The translations under genes and the position numbers were made by a program. Source: [Actinomadura] parvosata subsp. kistnae (lineage in GTDB: Bacteria; Actinomycetota; Actinomycetes; Streptosporangiales; Streptosporangiaceae). From it: a stretch of DNA of 64,000 bases. Where the stretch lies: NCBI RefSeq assembly GCF_900323885.1, contig NZ_OOHJ01000023.1:124001-188000 (forward strand). The letters run 5' to 3'. A model generated the notes under the pieces. The model worked only from the letters and a program-made list of their open reading frames with translations. It had not been told where the DNA came from and did no database searches. Below, piece by piece: positions 24,659 through 31,682 of this stretch. How positions within the stretch are numbered: the first letter of the stretch is position 1; the number at the start of each line of letters is the position of its first letter.

Positions 24659-25495
24659 TCAGAAGCGGTAGCGCAGCAACCGCCCCGAGTCCCGTCCGCC
24701 AGGCAGATGCGCCCCCAGCCGCATCCCGATCCGCGCCACCGCCGGGAGCCTGTCCAGATCGGGCACGTCCACGACGTACAGATCGTCCACGAACTCCAGC
24801 CCGTCCTGCCATCCCTCCAGCTCCCGTGGGTCATCGATCCCCCAGTGCCAGCTCTCCAGCACGGCCCGCGGCACGATGCCCATCCAGCTCATCTTCCCGG
24901 CCATCCGCAGGAGCCGCTTGCTGAAGCAGTCGAACAGCAGCTGCCCGCCCGGGAAGTGCCCGCAGATCCGCTGGATGAGCCGCCGCGCCTCCTCCTCGTG
25001 CAGGTACATCGTCAGCCCCTCGGCCACGACCACAGCCGGCCGATCGGCGGGCACCTGCTCCAGCCACCCCTCCTCGGTCACCGACGCCGCGATCATCCGG
25101 TAGTCGCCGCCGGGCTCGGGCAGCAGCCGCCGCCGCAGGTCGATGACATCGGGGTAGTCGACGTCCACCCACCGCACCGACGGCGGCGGCGCCAGCCGGT
25201 GCACGCGGCTGTCGAGGCCGCACGCCAGGTGCAGCACGGTCACCTCGCCGGGGTGGGCGTGCAGGAACTCGGTGGTCCACCGGTCGAGCTCCCGGCCGCG
25301 CAACGCCAGGAGCGCGGCGTCCCACGGGGCCCGCGTGCCGGTCTTGCGCCAGTCGTGGTCGAGGCGACGGACCACCTCGTCGGCGGTGCGGTCGCCGAGG
25401 ATCGGGGAGGAGGACCTGCTGTCCAGTGCTCTGGCGTACAGGGTGGCGAGCATCGTTCGCTGAACGGTGGTGAGCTCGATCTTCTCGCGGTCCAC
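24659..25495 (-). CDS. TcmP/leucine carboxyl methyltransferase-like protein
   Basis: A 278-residue SAM-dependent O-methyltransferase of the TcmP/LCM family, which methylates carboxyl or hydroxyl groups of small molecules. Motif I appears as VLHLACGLDSR, the acidic motif as WVDVDYPDVIDLRRRLLP, then VVAEGLTMYLHEEEARRLI, all hallmarks of the family. The N-terminal KIELTTVQRTMLATLYARALDSR is also typical. The GTG at 25495 is chosen because the family start lies close to that KIELTTVQ stretch; a GTG at 25561 would run into the broken hydrolase. No obvious operon partner; its target is unknown. Confidence 0.82.
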   Translation of the reverse strand: MDREKIELTTVQRTMLATLYARALDSRSSSPILGDRTADEVVRRLDHDWRKTGTRAPWDAALLALRGRELDRWTTEFLHAHPGEVTVLHLACGLDSRVHRLAPPPSVRWVDVDYPDVIDLRRRLLPEPGGDYRMIAASVTEEGWLEQVPADRPAVVVAEGLTMYLHEEEARRLIQRICGHFPGGQLLFDCFSKRLLRMAGKMSWMGIVPRAVLESWHWGIDDPRELEGWQDGLEFVDDLYVVDVPDLDRLPAVARIGMRLGAHLPGGRDSGRLLRYRF

Positions 25496-25496
25496 A

Positions 25497-25881
25497 CCCC
25501 GACGATACGCTTCTCGCAACCGCGAGCCGCCGCTCTTCCACGCGCAGGACCTGACGCCCACGACCGTCGTTTACGCCGCCTCGCTCGCCAAGCAGATGAC
25601 CGCCGCGCTGGTGGCGCTCCTCGCCCGGGACGGCGTCCTCGACGCGGACGCCGCCCTGTCCGGCTGGCTGCCCGAGCTGCCACCCTGGGCCGCCGGTCGG
25701 CCACCGCGTCCATCTGCATGGTGGCGGCTGGCGGGGCCTGCGTGCGGCGCACGTCCGGTTGCCGGATCTGGGCTGGAGCATCGTGCTGCTGGCTCCCGGC
25801 GACGGCACCGAGCGGCGGTCGGAGCTGGTCAGGCTTGTTCTGGACGAGGTGACAGGCGCCGCAGCAGGTACGTGTCCATGA
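25497..25881 (+). pseudogene. remnant of a beta-lactamase-type serine hydrolase
   Basis: Two short pieces of a class C beta-lactamase-like serine hydrolase are fused across a large deletion. The first (about 25535-25690) reads TPTTVVYAASLAKQMTAALVALLARDG, with the S-x-x-K nucleophile motif SLAK. The second, one frame later (about 25690-25881), reads HGGGWRGLRAAHVRLPDLG, matching the H-x-G-G C-terminal segment of such enzymes. Some 200-250 residues between them, including the Y-x-N region, are missing, and there is a frame change. The end overlaps the 3' end of cobF. It is a dead gene. Confidence 0.75.
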
Positions 25882-26593
25882 TCCAGCCCTTGCGGGCCCG
25901 CGCCTCGGCCCGTACCTCCTTGATGCGCTCACCCACCTCGGCCACCCGCCCCGACACCAGCAGCTCGTCCTCGGTGCCCAGGTAGGCGCCCCAGTGGATG
26001 GCGTAGTCGTCGAGCCCGGCGAACGAGCAGTGGGCGTCCAGCATCACGACCACGTCGTCGGCGGTCGGCCCGTCCGCGGCCAGGCGGCGGCCCGTCGTCA
26101 GGTGGACGGGCCGTCCGACCTGGGTGAGGCTGGTGCGGTGGGCGGCGGTGAGCGCGGCGACGCTGCTGATGCCGGGGACGACCTCGTAGTCGAAGACGAC
26201 CTCCCCCCGCTGGAGGATCTCCTCGACGATGGCGAGCGTGCTGTCGTACACGCCGGGGTCGCCCCACACGAGGAACGCCCCGGTCTCGCCGTCGGCGAGC
26301 TCGTCGCGGATGAGCGCTTCGACGGCGCGTCCCCGCCGCGAGCGCCAGTCGTCCACGGCGGCCGTGTACGCGGCGGCGTCGCGGTCCCGCTCGGGGTCGC
26401 GCGCCTCGGCGATCCGGTACGGCGCCCGCCCGTGCTCGGCGATCATGTCCAGCCGGAGCTGGACCAGCTCGTGCTTGACCTCGCCCTTGTCCACGATGAA
26501 GAACACGTCCGTGGCGCCGATCGCCTTGACCGCCTGGAGGGTGAGGTGGTCGGGGTGTCCGGCGCCGATGCCGATGAGGAGTAGCCGCTTCAC
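25829..26593 (-). CDS. cobF: precorrin-6A synthase (deacetylating)
   Basis: A 254-residue methyltransferase of the aerobic cobalamin pathway: CobF methylates C1 of precorrin-5 and releases acetate to give precorrin-6A. It starts KRLLLIGIGAGHPDHLTLQAVKAI, the class III SAM tetrapyrrole methylase N-terminus, with VWGDPGVYD (about 116-124) as the GDP motif and VVPGISSVAALTAAHRTSL after it. Length fits CobF (about 250-260). The GTG at 26593 is the family-consistent start; upstream the frame continues into a 42-bp repeat and has no Shine-Dalgarno. It lies 35 kb from cobL and cobM in this window, so the cobalamin genes are split here. Confidence 0.9.
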   Translation of the reverse strand: MKRLLLIGIGAGHPDHLTLQAVKAIGATDVFFIVDKGEVKHELVQLRLDMIAEHGRAPYRIAEARDPERDRDAAAYTAAVDDWRSRRGRAVEALIRDELADGETGAFLVWGDPGVYDSTLAIVEEILQRGEVVFDYEVVPGISSVAALTAAHRTSLTQVGRPVHLTTGRRLAADGPTADDVVVMLDAHCSFAGLDDYAIHWGAYLGTEDELLVSGRVAEVGERIKEVRAEARARKGWIMDTYLLRRLSPRPEQA

Positions 26594-26606
26594 CCGTGAA
26601 AGTGTG

Positions 26607-26802
26607 CCAGAGCGGGACGGAACGCCCGCGTCGGCGTCACTCATCCCGCCGGAGCGGGAAGGAACGCCCGCGTCCCCCTGACCCACTTCGCCGGAGCGGG
26701 ACGGAACGCCCGCGTCCCCCTGACCCACTTCGCCGGAGCGGGACGGAACGCCCGCGTCGGCGTCACTCACTCCGCCGGAGCGGGACGGGACGCCCGCGCC
26801 CC
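26607..26802. repeat. 42-bp tandem repeat, five copies
   Basis: Units begin with AGCGGGACGGAACGCCCGCG at 26611 and repeat at 26653, 26695, 26737 and 26779, exactly 42 bases apart. Two alternating tail types occur (CCCCCTGACCCACTTCG and TCGGCGTCACTC). The array fills the gap between the sigma factor and cobF on the minus strand. Because 42 is a multiple of three, the cobF frame stays open through it (14-residue units GDAGVPSRSGEVGQ), but translation is unlikely. Confidence 0.95.
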
Positions 26803-26807
26803 CGCGC

Positions 26808-27581
26808 TCACTCCGACAGGGCGGTGCGCAGCTTGGTGAGGACGGCGCGCAGGATGCGGGAGACGTGCATCTGCGAGATGCCGAACTCCTGGGCGATCTC
26901 CGACTGGGTCATGTTCCCGTAGAACCGCATGAGCAGGATGTTCTTCTCGCGCGGCGGCAGGGCGTCGATGAGGGGCTTGACCGCGTGCCGGTCCACCAGC
27001 GTGTCGAGGGAGGCGTCGGTGTCGGCGACGAAGTCGCTCAGCTCGGCCGCGTCGTCGTCGCCGCTGCTGACGGGGGCGTCCAGCGACAGCGTGCTGTAGG
27101 CGGTGGAGGCCTCGAGGGCGAGCAGGACCTCCTCCTCGGAGATGCCCATCTTCGCGGCCAGCTCGGCCACGGTGGGGGAGTGGCCCAGCGTCTGGGTGAG
27201 CTCGGCGGTGGCCTTGTTCAGCTCGATGCGCCGCTCCTGGTAGACGCGCGGCACGCGGATGGCCCAGGTGCGGTCGCGGAAGTGCCGCTTGACCTCGCCC
27301 ATCATGGTGATCATGGCGTAGCCCCTGAACTCGTGGCCGAGCTCAGGGTCGTAGCCGTTGACGGCCTTCATCAGCCCGACGTACGCGGCCTGACGCAGGT
27401 CCTCCATGGGCTCGCCTCGGTAGCGGTAGCGGCGGGTGACCTCGGTCACCAGTCCTTCGTGCATCTCCACCAGGCGCTCGCGAATGCGGACGGCGTGCAG
27501 CTCGGAGATCTGCGGGTCGGCCAGCTCGGCCAGCAGTTCCTCGGCGGTGAGCTGCTCGAATGCGATGTTCAGGACAGGCAT
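26808..27581 (-). CDS. SigB/SigF-type RNA polymerase sigma factor
   Basis: A 257-residue group 3 sigma factor of the stress/sporulation SigB-SigF-SigG class. Region 2 is RYRYRGEPMEDLRQAAYVGLMKAVNGYDPELGHEFRGYAMITMMGEVKRHFRD (about 55-107), region 3 has LGHSPTVAELAAKMGISEEEVLLAL, and region 4 ends with MTQSEIAQEFGISQMHVSRILRAVLTKL. The ATG at 27581 has GGAG 6 bases upstream, preferred to a TTG four codons earlier. Such factors are normally held by an anti-sigma kinase; no anti-sigma or anti-anti-sigma gene is adjacent. A long hairpin lies in its leader. Confidence 0.92.
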   Translation of the reverse strand: MPVLNIAFEQLTAEELLAELADPQISELHAVRIRERLVEMHEGLVTEVTRRYRYRGEPMEDLRQAAYVGLMKAVNGYDPELGHEFRGYAMITMMGEVKRHFRDRTWAIRVPRVYQERRIELNKATAELTQTLGHSPTVAELAAKMGISEEEVLLALEASTAYSTLSLDAPVSSGDDDAAELSDFVADTDASLDTLVDRHAVKPLIDALPPREKNILLMRFYGNMTQSEIAQEFGISQMHVSRILRAVLTKLRTALSE

Positions 27582-27606
27582 GTGCTGCTCCAAAAAGTGC
27601 CAGCGT

Positions 27607-27639
27607 CTCTGCCTGGGAACACAAAAAGCCCAGGCAGAG
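27607..27639 (-). promoter_or_regulatory. perfect 11-bp hairpin in the sigma-factor leader
   Basis: CTCTGCCTGGG (27607-27617) pairs perfectly with CCCAGGCAGAG (27629-27639) across an 11-base loop, 25 bases upstream of the sigma-factor ATG. On the message it would be followed after 9 bases by a run of five U and then the Shine-Dalgarno. It could be an attenuator, a protein-binding leader or the terminator of an upstream leader RNA. A second small hairpin, CCCGC-AAAT-GCGGG, lies near 27700. Confidence 0.65.
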
Positions 27640-27841
27640 GCACGCTCAGGTGATTCGCGTGAGACGAAGCCCTCTGCTGGACTTCGAGATCAAGAATGCC
27701 CGCAAATGCGGGGCAATCACCCGGTTTGTATCACAAAAGGGTTACAAAGGTCCGGTGAGATGTGGGCCACATCCGTCGGCCGCGCGTCACGTTCGGGTGC
27801 CCGCCGGGTCTCTCAGGAGTCATGACCCAGGGAGGCACCTC

Positions 27842-28714
27842 ATGACGATCCTCGTCACCGGAGCGACCGGCACCGTCGGCCGCCACGTCGTCCGGCACCT
27901 GCTCGACCACGGCCGGCGGGTACGCGCCCTGACCCGCCACCCGGCCCGCGCCGCCCTGCCGGCGGGCGTCGAGGTGGCCGAGGGCGATCTGACCAGCGCC
28001 GCCGGCCTGGAGGCGGCCTTCGACGGCGTCACCGCCGCCCACCTCATCACCTTCGGCGGCGACTACCGTCCCCTGGACAACGGGCCGCGGATCGTGGAGC
28101 TGGCCGAGCGCGCCGGCGTCCGCCGGGTCACCGTCCTCGGCGGCTGGCGGGAGGGCACGCTGGAGCCCGCACTCAGGGCGAGCCGCCTGGAGTGGACGTT
28201 CCTGCAGCCGGTGCAGTTCATGGCCAACGCCCTGACCGACTGGGCCGGGCCGCTGCGCGCCACCGGCCGGGTGCGCGAGCCGTACGGCGACCGCAAGAGC
28301 CCGCCGATCGACGAGCACGACATCGGCGCCGTCGCCGCCACCGTGCTCACGCGGGACGGGCACGCCGGCCGCTCCTACCACCTCACCGGCCCCGAGGTGC
28401 TCACGGCCCGCGCGATGGTCGCGATACTCGCCGAGGCCACCGGCCGCGACCTGCGCTTCGACGAGCTGACCCCCGACCAGGTGCGCCGGGAGTGGGTCGC
28501 GGAGGGTCGCCGGCCGGACCTGTCGCTGTTCCGCGCGTTCAGCGAGGTGGACGGCGCCGGCCAGGCGGACCTGGTGGAGATGCTGCTGCGGCTGTACGGT
28601 ACGCCGAACGAGCTCGCCACGACGGTGACCGGCGACGTCGAGCGCGTCACGGGCCGCCCACCGCGCACGTTCGCCCAATGGGCGGCCGACCACGCCCACC
28701 ACTTCCAGCCCTGA
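27842..28714 (+). CDS. NmrA-like NAD(P)-binding protein
   Basis: A 290-residue atypical short-chain dehydrogenase of the NmrA/TMR type. The glycine-rich dinucleotide motif GATGTVGRHV is at residues 7-16, followed by a basic VRALTRHP segment that favours NADP. A typical later PVQFMANAL region and a Rossmann domain are present; the Tyr-x-x-x-Lys pair of true reductases is not, as usual for NmrA-like redox-sensing proteins. GGGAGG sits 7 or so bases upstream of the ATG. It is divergent from the sigma factor and ends at a strong terminator hairpin. Confidence 0.85.
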   Translation: MTILVTGATGTVGRHVVRHLLDHGRRVRALTRHPARAALPAGVEVAEGDLTSAAGLEAAFDGVTAAHLITFGGDYRPLDNGPRIVELAERAGVRRVTVLGGWREGTLEPALRASRLEWTFLQPVQFMANALTDWAGPLRATGRVREPYGDRKSPPIDEHDIGAVAATVLTRDGHAGRSYHLTGPEVLTARAMVAILAEATGRDLRFDELTPDQVRREWVAEGRRPDLSLFRAFSEVDGAGQADLVEMLLRLYGTPNELATTVTGDVERVTGRPPRTFAQWAADHAHHFQP

Positions 28715-28727
28715 CCGCCGGGTGAGA

Positions 28728-28760
28728 GCGGCCCCGGACGCCCCCCGGGCTCGGGGCCGC
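28728..28760. terminator. bidirectional terminator hairpin
   Basis: GCGGCCCCG (28728-28736) pairs perfectly with CGGGGCCGC (28752-28760) across a 15-base loop, between the convergent NmrA-like and hydrolase genes. Confidence 0.65.
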
Positions 28761-28771
28761 GCAGGCCGAGG

Positions 28772-29485
28772 TCAGGCCGATGCCGCCTGGACGGCCTCCC
28801 GGATCAGGGCGGCCACCTCCTTGGGGCGGGACACCGCGACGGCGTGCGAGGCCCCTTCCACCTCGACGACGCTCGCGCCCGCCCGCCGCGCCCCGAAGCG
28901 CTGCACGTCGGGGTTGATGGCCTGGTCGCCGGTCGCGACGAGCGCCCAGGACGGCGTGTCCTTCCACGCCGCCACGCTCGCCGCCTCGGTGAACGCCGCG
29001 GCGGCCAGCGGCCGCTGCGCCACCGCGAGGACCTGGGTGACCTCGCGCGGCACGTCCGCGGCGAACACCTCGGGGAACGCCTCCTGCGCGATCGTGAACT
29101 CGACCGCCGGCTCGCCGCCCTCCAGCGGGTACGTGGACTGCTTCAGGTTCCGGCCGAGCAGCGGCTCGGGGAAGCGGCCCTGGAGCTCGGCCAGGCTCTC
29201 GCCCTCCTCCAGCGCGTACGCGGCCACGTACACCAGCCCCTTGACCTTCTCGTCGGTGCCCGCGACGGTGATGACCGCGCCGCCGTACGAGTGGCCGGCC
29301 AGCACCACGGGCCCGTCGATCTGGTTCACCACGGAGGCGATGTACGCGGCGTCGGCGGCCAGGCCGCGCAGCGGGTTGGGCGGCGCGACCACCGGGACGC
29401 CGTGCTCCTGGAGGTCGGCGATGACGCCCGACCAGCTCGCGGCGTCAGCGAAGGCACCGTGCACCAGCACGACGGTTGCCGTCAT
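28772..29485 (-). CDS. alpha/beta hydrolase (EstC-like esterase)
   Basis: A 237-residue short alpha/beta hydrolase. It opens with VVLVHGAFADAASWSGVI (oxyanion HGAFADAASW typical of the EstC/hydroxynitrile-lyase-like group), has the nucleophile elbow AGHSYGGA near residues 66-73, and a late catalytic His in EGASHAVAVSRPKEV. Small esters or lactones are the likely substrates. A GAGGAGA Shine-Dalgarno lies about 9 bases before the ATG. It is the last of three hydrolases read in one direction downstream of a large LuxR regulator. Confidence 0.85.
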   Translation of the reverse strand: MTATVVLVHGAFADAASWSGVIADLQEHGVPVVAPPNPLRGLAADAAYIASVVNQIDGPVVLAGHSYGGAVITVAGTDEKVKGLVYVAAYALEEGESLAELQGRFPEPLLGRNLKQSTYPLEGGEPAVEFTIAQEAFPEVFAADVPREVTQVLAVAQRPLAAAAFTEAASVAAWKDTPSWALVATGDQAINPDVQRFGARRAGASVVEVEGASHAVAVSRPKEVAALIREAVQAASA

Positions 29486-29526
29486 GATCTCTTGTCTCCT
29501 CGGGACGTGAACGAAAGGAAAAGGGC

Positions 29527-30483
29527 TCAGGCGTGCAGGGCGTCGTGCAGGAACTCGCCGCCCTGCTGGGTAGCCGCCCTGGCCGCGTACGTGTCGCGCA
29601 GCGCGTTGAGCATGACGAAGTCGTGGATGATGCCCTGGTAGCGCACGGCGGTGACGGGCACGCCGGCGGCGCGCAGCTTGGCCGCGTACGCCTCGCCCTC
29701 ATCGCGCAGCACGTCGGCCTCGGCCACGATCACCAGCGCCGGCGGCAGCCCCGCCAGGTCGTCCGTCGTGGCGCGCAGCGGCGACGCCGTGATCTCCGCC
29801 CGCTGGGCCGGGTCGGTCGTGTACTGGTCCCAGAACCACTTCATGCCCTCGCGGCTGAGGAAGTAGCCGCTCTCGAACTGCTCGTAGGAGCCGGTGTCGA
29901 AGGACGCGTCCGTGACCGGGTAGAACAGCAGCTGCGCCGCCAGCCTCGGGCCGCCGCGCCGCTTGGCCAGGATGGTCGTCGCCGCGGTCATGTTGCCGCC
30001 GACGGAGTCGCCGGCCACCGCGATGCGGGACGGGTCGAGGTCGTGCTCGGCGCCGTGCTCGGCGATCCACTGCAGCGCGGCGTAGATCTCCTCGATGGCG
30101 GTCGGGTACTTGGCCTCGGGGGAGAGGCTGTAGTTGACGAAGACGGTCGCGGCCTGGGCCCGTACGGTCAGCTCGCGGACCAGCCGGTCGTGCGTGTGGG
30201 CGTTGCCGAACACCCAGCCGGCGCCGTGGACGTACAGCACCACCGGCAGCGCCCCCTGAGCGCCGGCGGGCCGGAAGACGCGGATCGAGACCTTGCCCGA
30301 CGGCCCGCCGGGGATCTCCAGGTCCCGCACGTCGGCGTCCGGCACGGGGACGTCGCCGTCCTGGACGGAGTCGACGGTCTTGCGCCCCTCGACCGGGCCG
30401 AGGTCGTAGAGGAACGGCGGGTTCTTCGTCGCCTCCACGAACTCCTGCGCGGCCGGCTCGAGGACTGGCTTGGTGTCGGGCAT
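29527..30483 (-). CDS. HSL-family alpha/beta hydrolase (lipase/esterase)
   Basis: A 318-residue hormone-sensitive-lipase-type esterase. The family oxyanion motif HGAGW (in YVHGAGWVFG, about residues 89-98) and nucleophile GDSVGG (Ser near 164) are intact, with EADVLRDEGE giving the acid and GIIHDFV the histidine. Such enzymes hydrolyse short-chain acyl esters in the cytoplasm. The ATG at 30483 is preferred because GGAGGGG sits 9 bases upstream; a longer start at 30501 has none. It is paralogous to the next gene on the strand, in which the nucleophile has changed. Confidence 0.88.
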   Translation of the reverse strand: MPDTKPVLEPAAQEFVEATKNPPFLYDLGPVEGRKTVDSVQDGDVPVPDADVRDLEIPGGPSGKVSIRVFRPAGAQGALPVVLYVHGAGWVFGNAHTHDRLVRELTVRAQAATVFVNYSLSPEAKYPTAIEEIYAALQWIAEHGAEHDLDPSRIAVAGDSVGGNMTAATTILAKRRGGPRLAAQLLFYPVTDASFDTGSYEQFESGYFLSREGMKWFWDQYTTDPAQRAEITASPLRATTDDLAGLPPALVIVAEADVLRDEGEAYAAKLRAAGVPVTAVRYQGIIHDFVMLNALRDTYAARAATQQGGEFLHDALHA

Positions 30484-30571
30484 GCTGAGCGACCCCTCCA
30501 TGGGTGCGGTACGTGGCCGCCTTCCGGCGGCCCTTACTCGCTCAGCCTGCCCATCTGCGCCCGGGCACGCA

Positions 30572-31588
30572 TCAGTAAGTTGACTGGCGGGATGGCCTGG
30601 GGGCCAGCGCGTCCCGCAGGAACCGGCCGCCCTGACGGACGGCGGCGCTCGTCGGCGGGCTGTCGCGCAGCGGGTTGAGCGAGGCGAAGTCGTGCACCGT
30701 GCCGAGATACCGCACGCATGTCACCGGCACGCCCGCGCGCAGCAGCCGGCGCGCGTACTGCTCGCCCTCGTCGCGCACCACGTCCGCCTCCGCCGAGATG
30801 ACCAGCGCAGGCGGCAGGCCCTTCAGGTCCTCGTCCGAGGCGCGCAGCGGGGCCGCGGTCGGCTCGTCCAGCTCGTGCTCGTCGTCGGTGTACTGCTCCC
30901 AGTACCACTCCATCGCGGCCCGGGTGAGCAGGTAGCCGGAGGCGAAGCGGCGCTGCGAGTCGGTGTCGCAGCCCGGATCGGTCATCGGGTAGTACAGGAG
31001 CTGCGCGCGCAGGCGGGGGCCGCCGCGCCGCTTGGCCATCATGGTGAGCGCCGTCGCCATGGTCGCGCCCGCGCAGTCGCCCGCCACGGCCATCCTGCGG
31101 CCGTCGAGCGCCAGGTCGGCGGCGTGCTCGGCGACCCACGTCAGCACCGCGTACGACTCCTCGACCGCGACCGGGTAGCGGGCCTCCGGGGTGCGGGTGT
31201 ACTCCGGCACCACGAACGCCGCCTCGCTCGTCGCGCTCAGCTCGCCGATCATGCGGGCGTGCGTACGCGCGTCGCCGAGCATCCACCGGCCGCCGTGCAC
31301 GTACACGACCACCGGCAGCGCGGCGGAGACCCCGGCGGGCCGGAACACCCAGAAGCCGGTCAGCCCCGCCGGCCCCACCGGCGCGACGTGGTACTCGGTC
31401 GTCACGCCGCAGTCGTCGAGCAGGTGACCCTGCGTCTCCAGCAACGCCTGCCGGCCGTCGACCGGGCCGAGCTGGTGCAGGTAGGGCGGCGCTGCCGAGG
31501 CGTCGACCAGCCGCTGGATCACGGGGTCGAGAACGACGGCGGGCTCCCGAGGGACGCCCCCTCCGCCCGTGACGGGCTCGGATGCCAT
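30572..31588 (-). CDS. HSL-family hydrolase paralogue with Ser-to-Cys nucleophile change
   Basis: A 338-residue paralogue of the gene at 29527. It has the same layout (YVHGGRWMLGDARTH, EADVVRDEGEQY, GTVHDFASLN), but the nucleophile elbow reads AGDCAGA, with Cys172 where the family has Ser, and the oxyanion loop reads HGGRW in place of HGGGW/HGAGW. The codon is TGC, so the change is not a sequencing ambiguity within the text. Either the enzyme uses a cysteine nucleophile or it has lost esterase activity. The ATG at 31588 has AGGTGA upstream. It is the first hydrolase after the LAL regulator. Confidence 0.85.
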   Translation of the reverse strand: MASEPVTGGGGVPREPAVVLDPVIQRLVDASAAPPYLHQLGPVDGRQALLETQGHLLDDCGVTTEYHVAPVGPAGLTGFWVFRPAGVSAALPVVVYVHGGRWMLGDARTHARMIGELSATSEAAFVVPEYTRTPEARYPVAVEESYAVLTWVAEHAADLALDGRRMAVAGDCAGATMATALTMMAKRRGGPRLRAQLLYYPMTDPGCDTDSQRRFASGYLLTRAAMEWYWEQYTDDEHELDEPTAAPLRASDEDLKGLPPALVISAEADVVRDEGEQYARRLLRAGVPVTCVRYLGTVHDFASLNPLRDSPPTSAAVRQGGRFLRDALAPRPSRQSTY

Positions 31589-31682
31589 GCGCTCACCTTT
31601 CCGTTCGTCGTGACGGCCCGGGACCGCCGATCGCTCGCACCCTCTAGTGTCGGGCACGCGGCTGACCGGCGCGTGCCCCGGG

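Noticed and set aside
26594..26770. A longer CobF start reading through the 42-bp repeat
   Set aside because: No ribosome site; the tetrapyrrole methylase fold begins right at the GTG at 26593.
27700..27760. A SigF-type promoter (GGTTT and GGGTTA) before the NmrA-like gene
   Set aside because: The spacing between the two elements is only about 11 bases, too short for a known SigB/F promoter.
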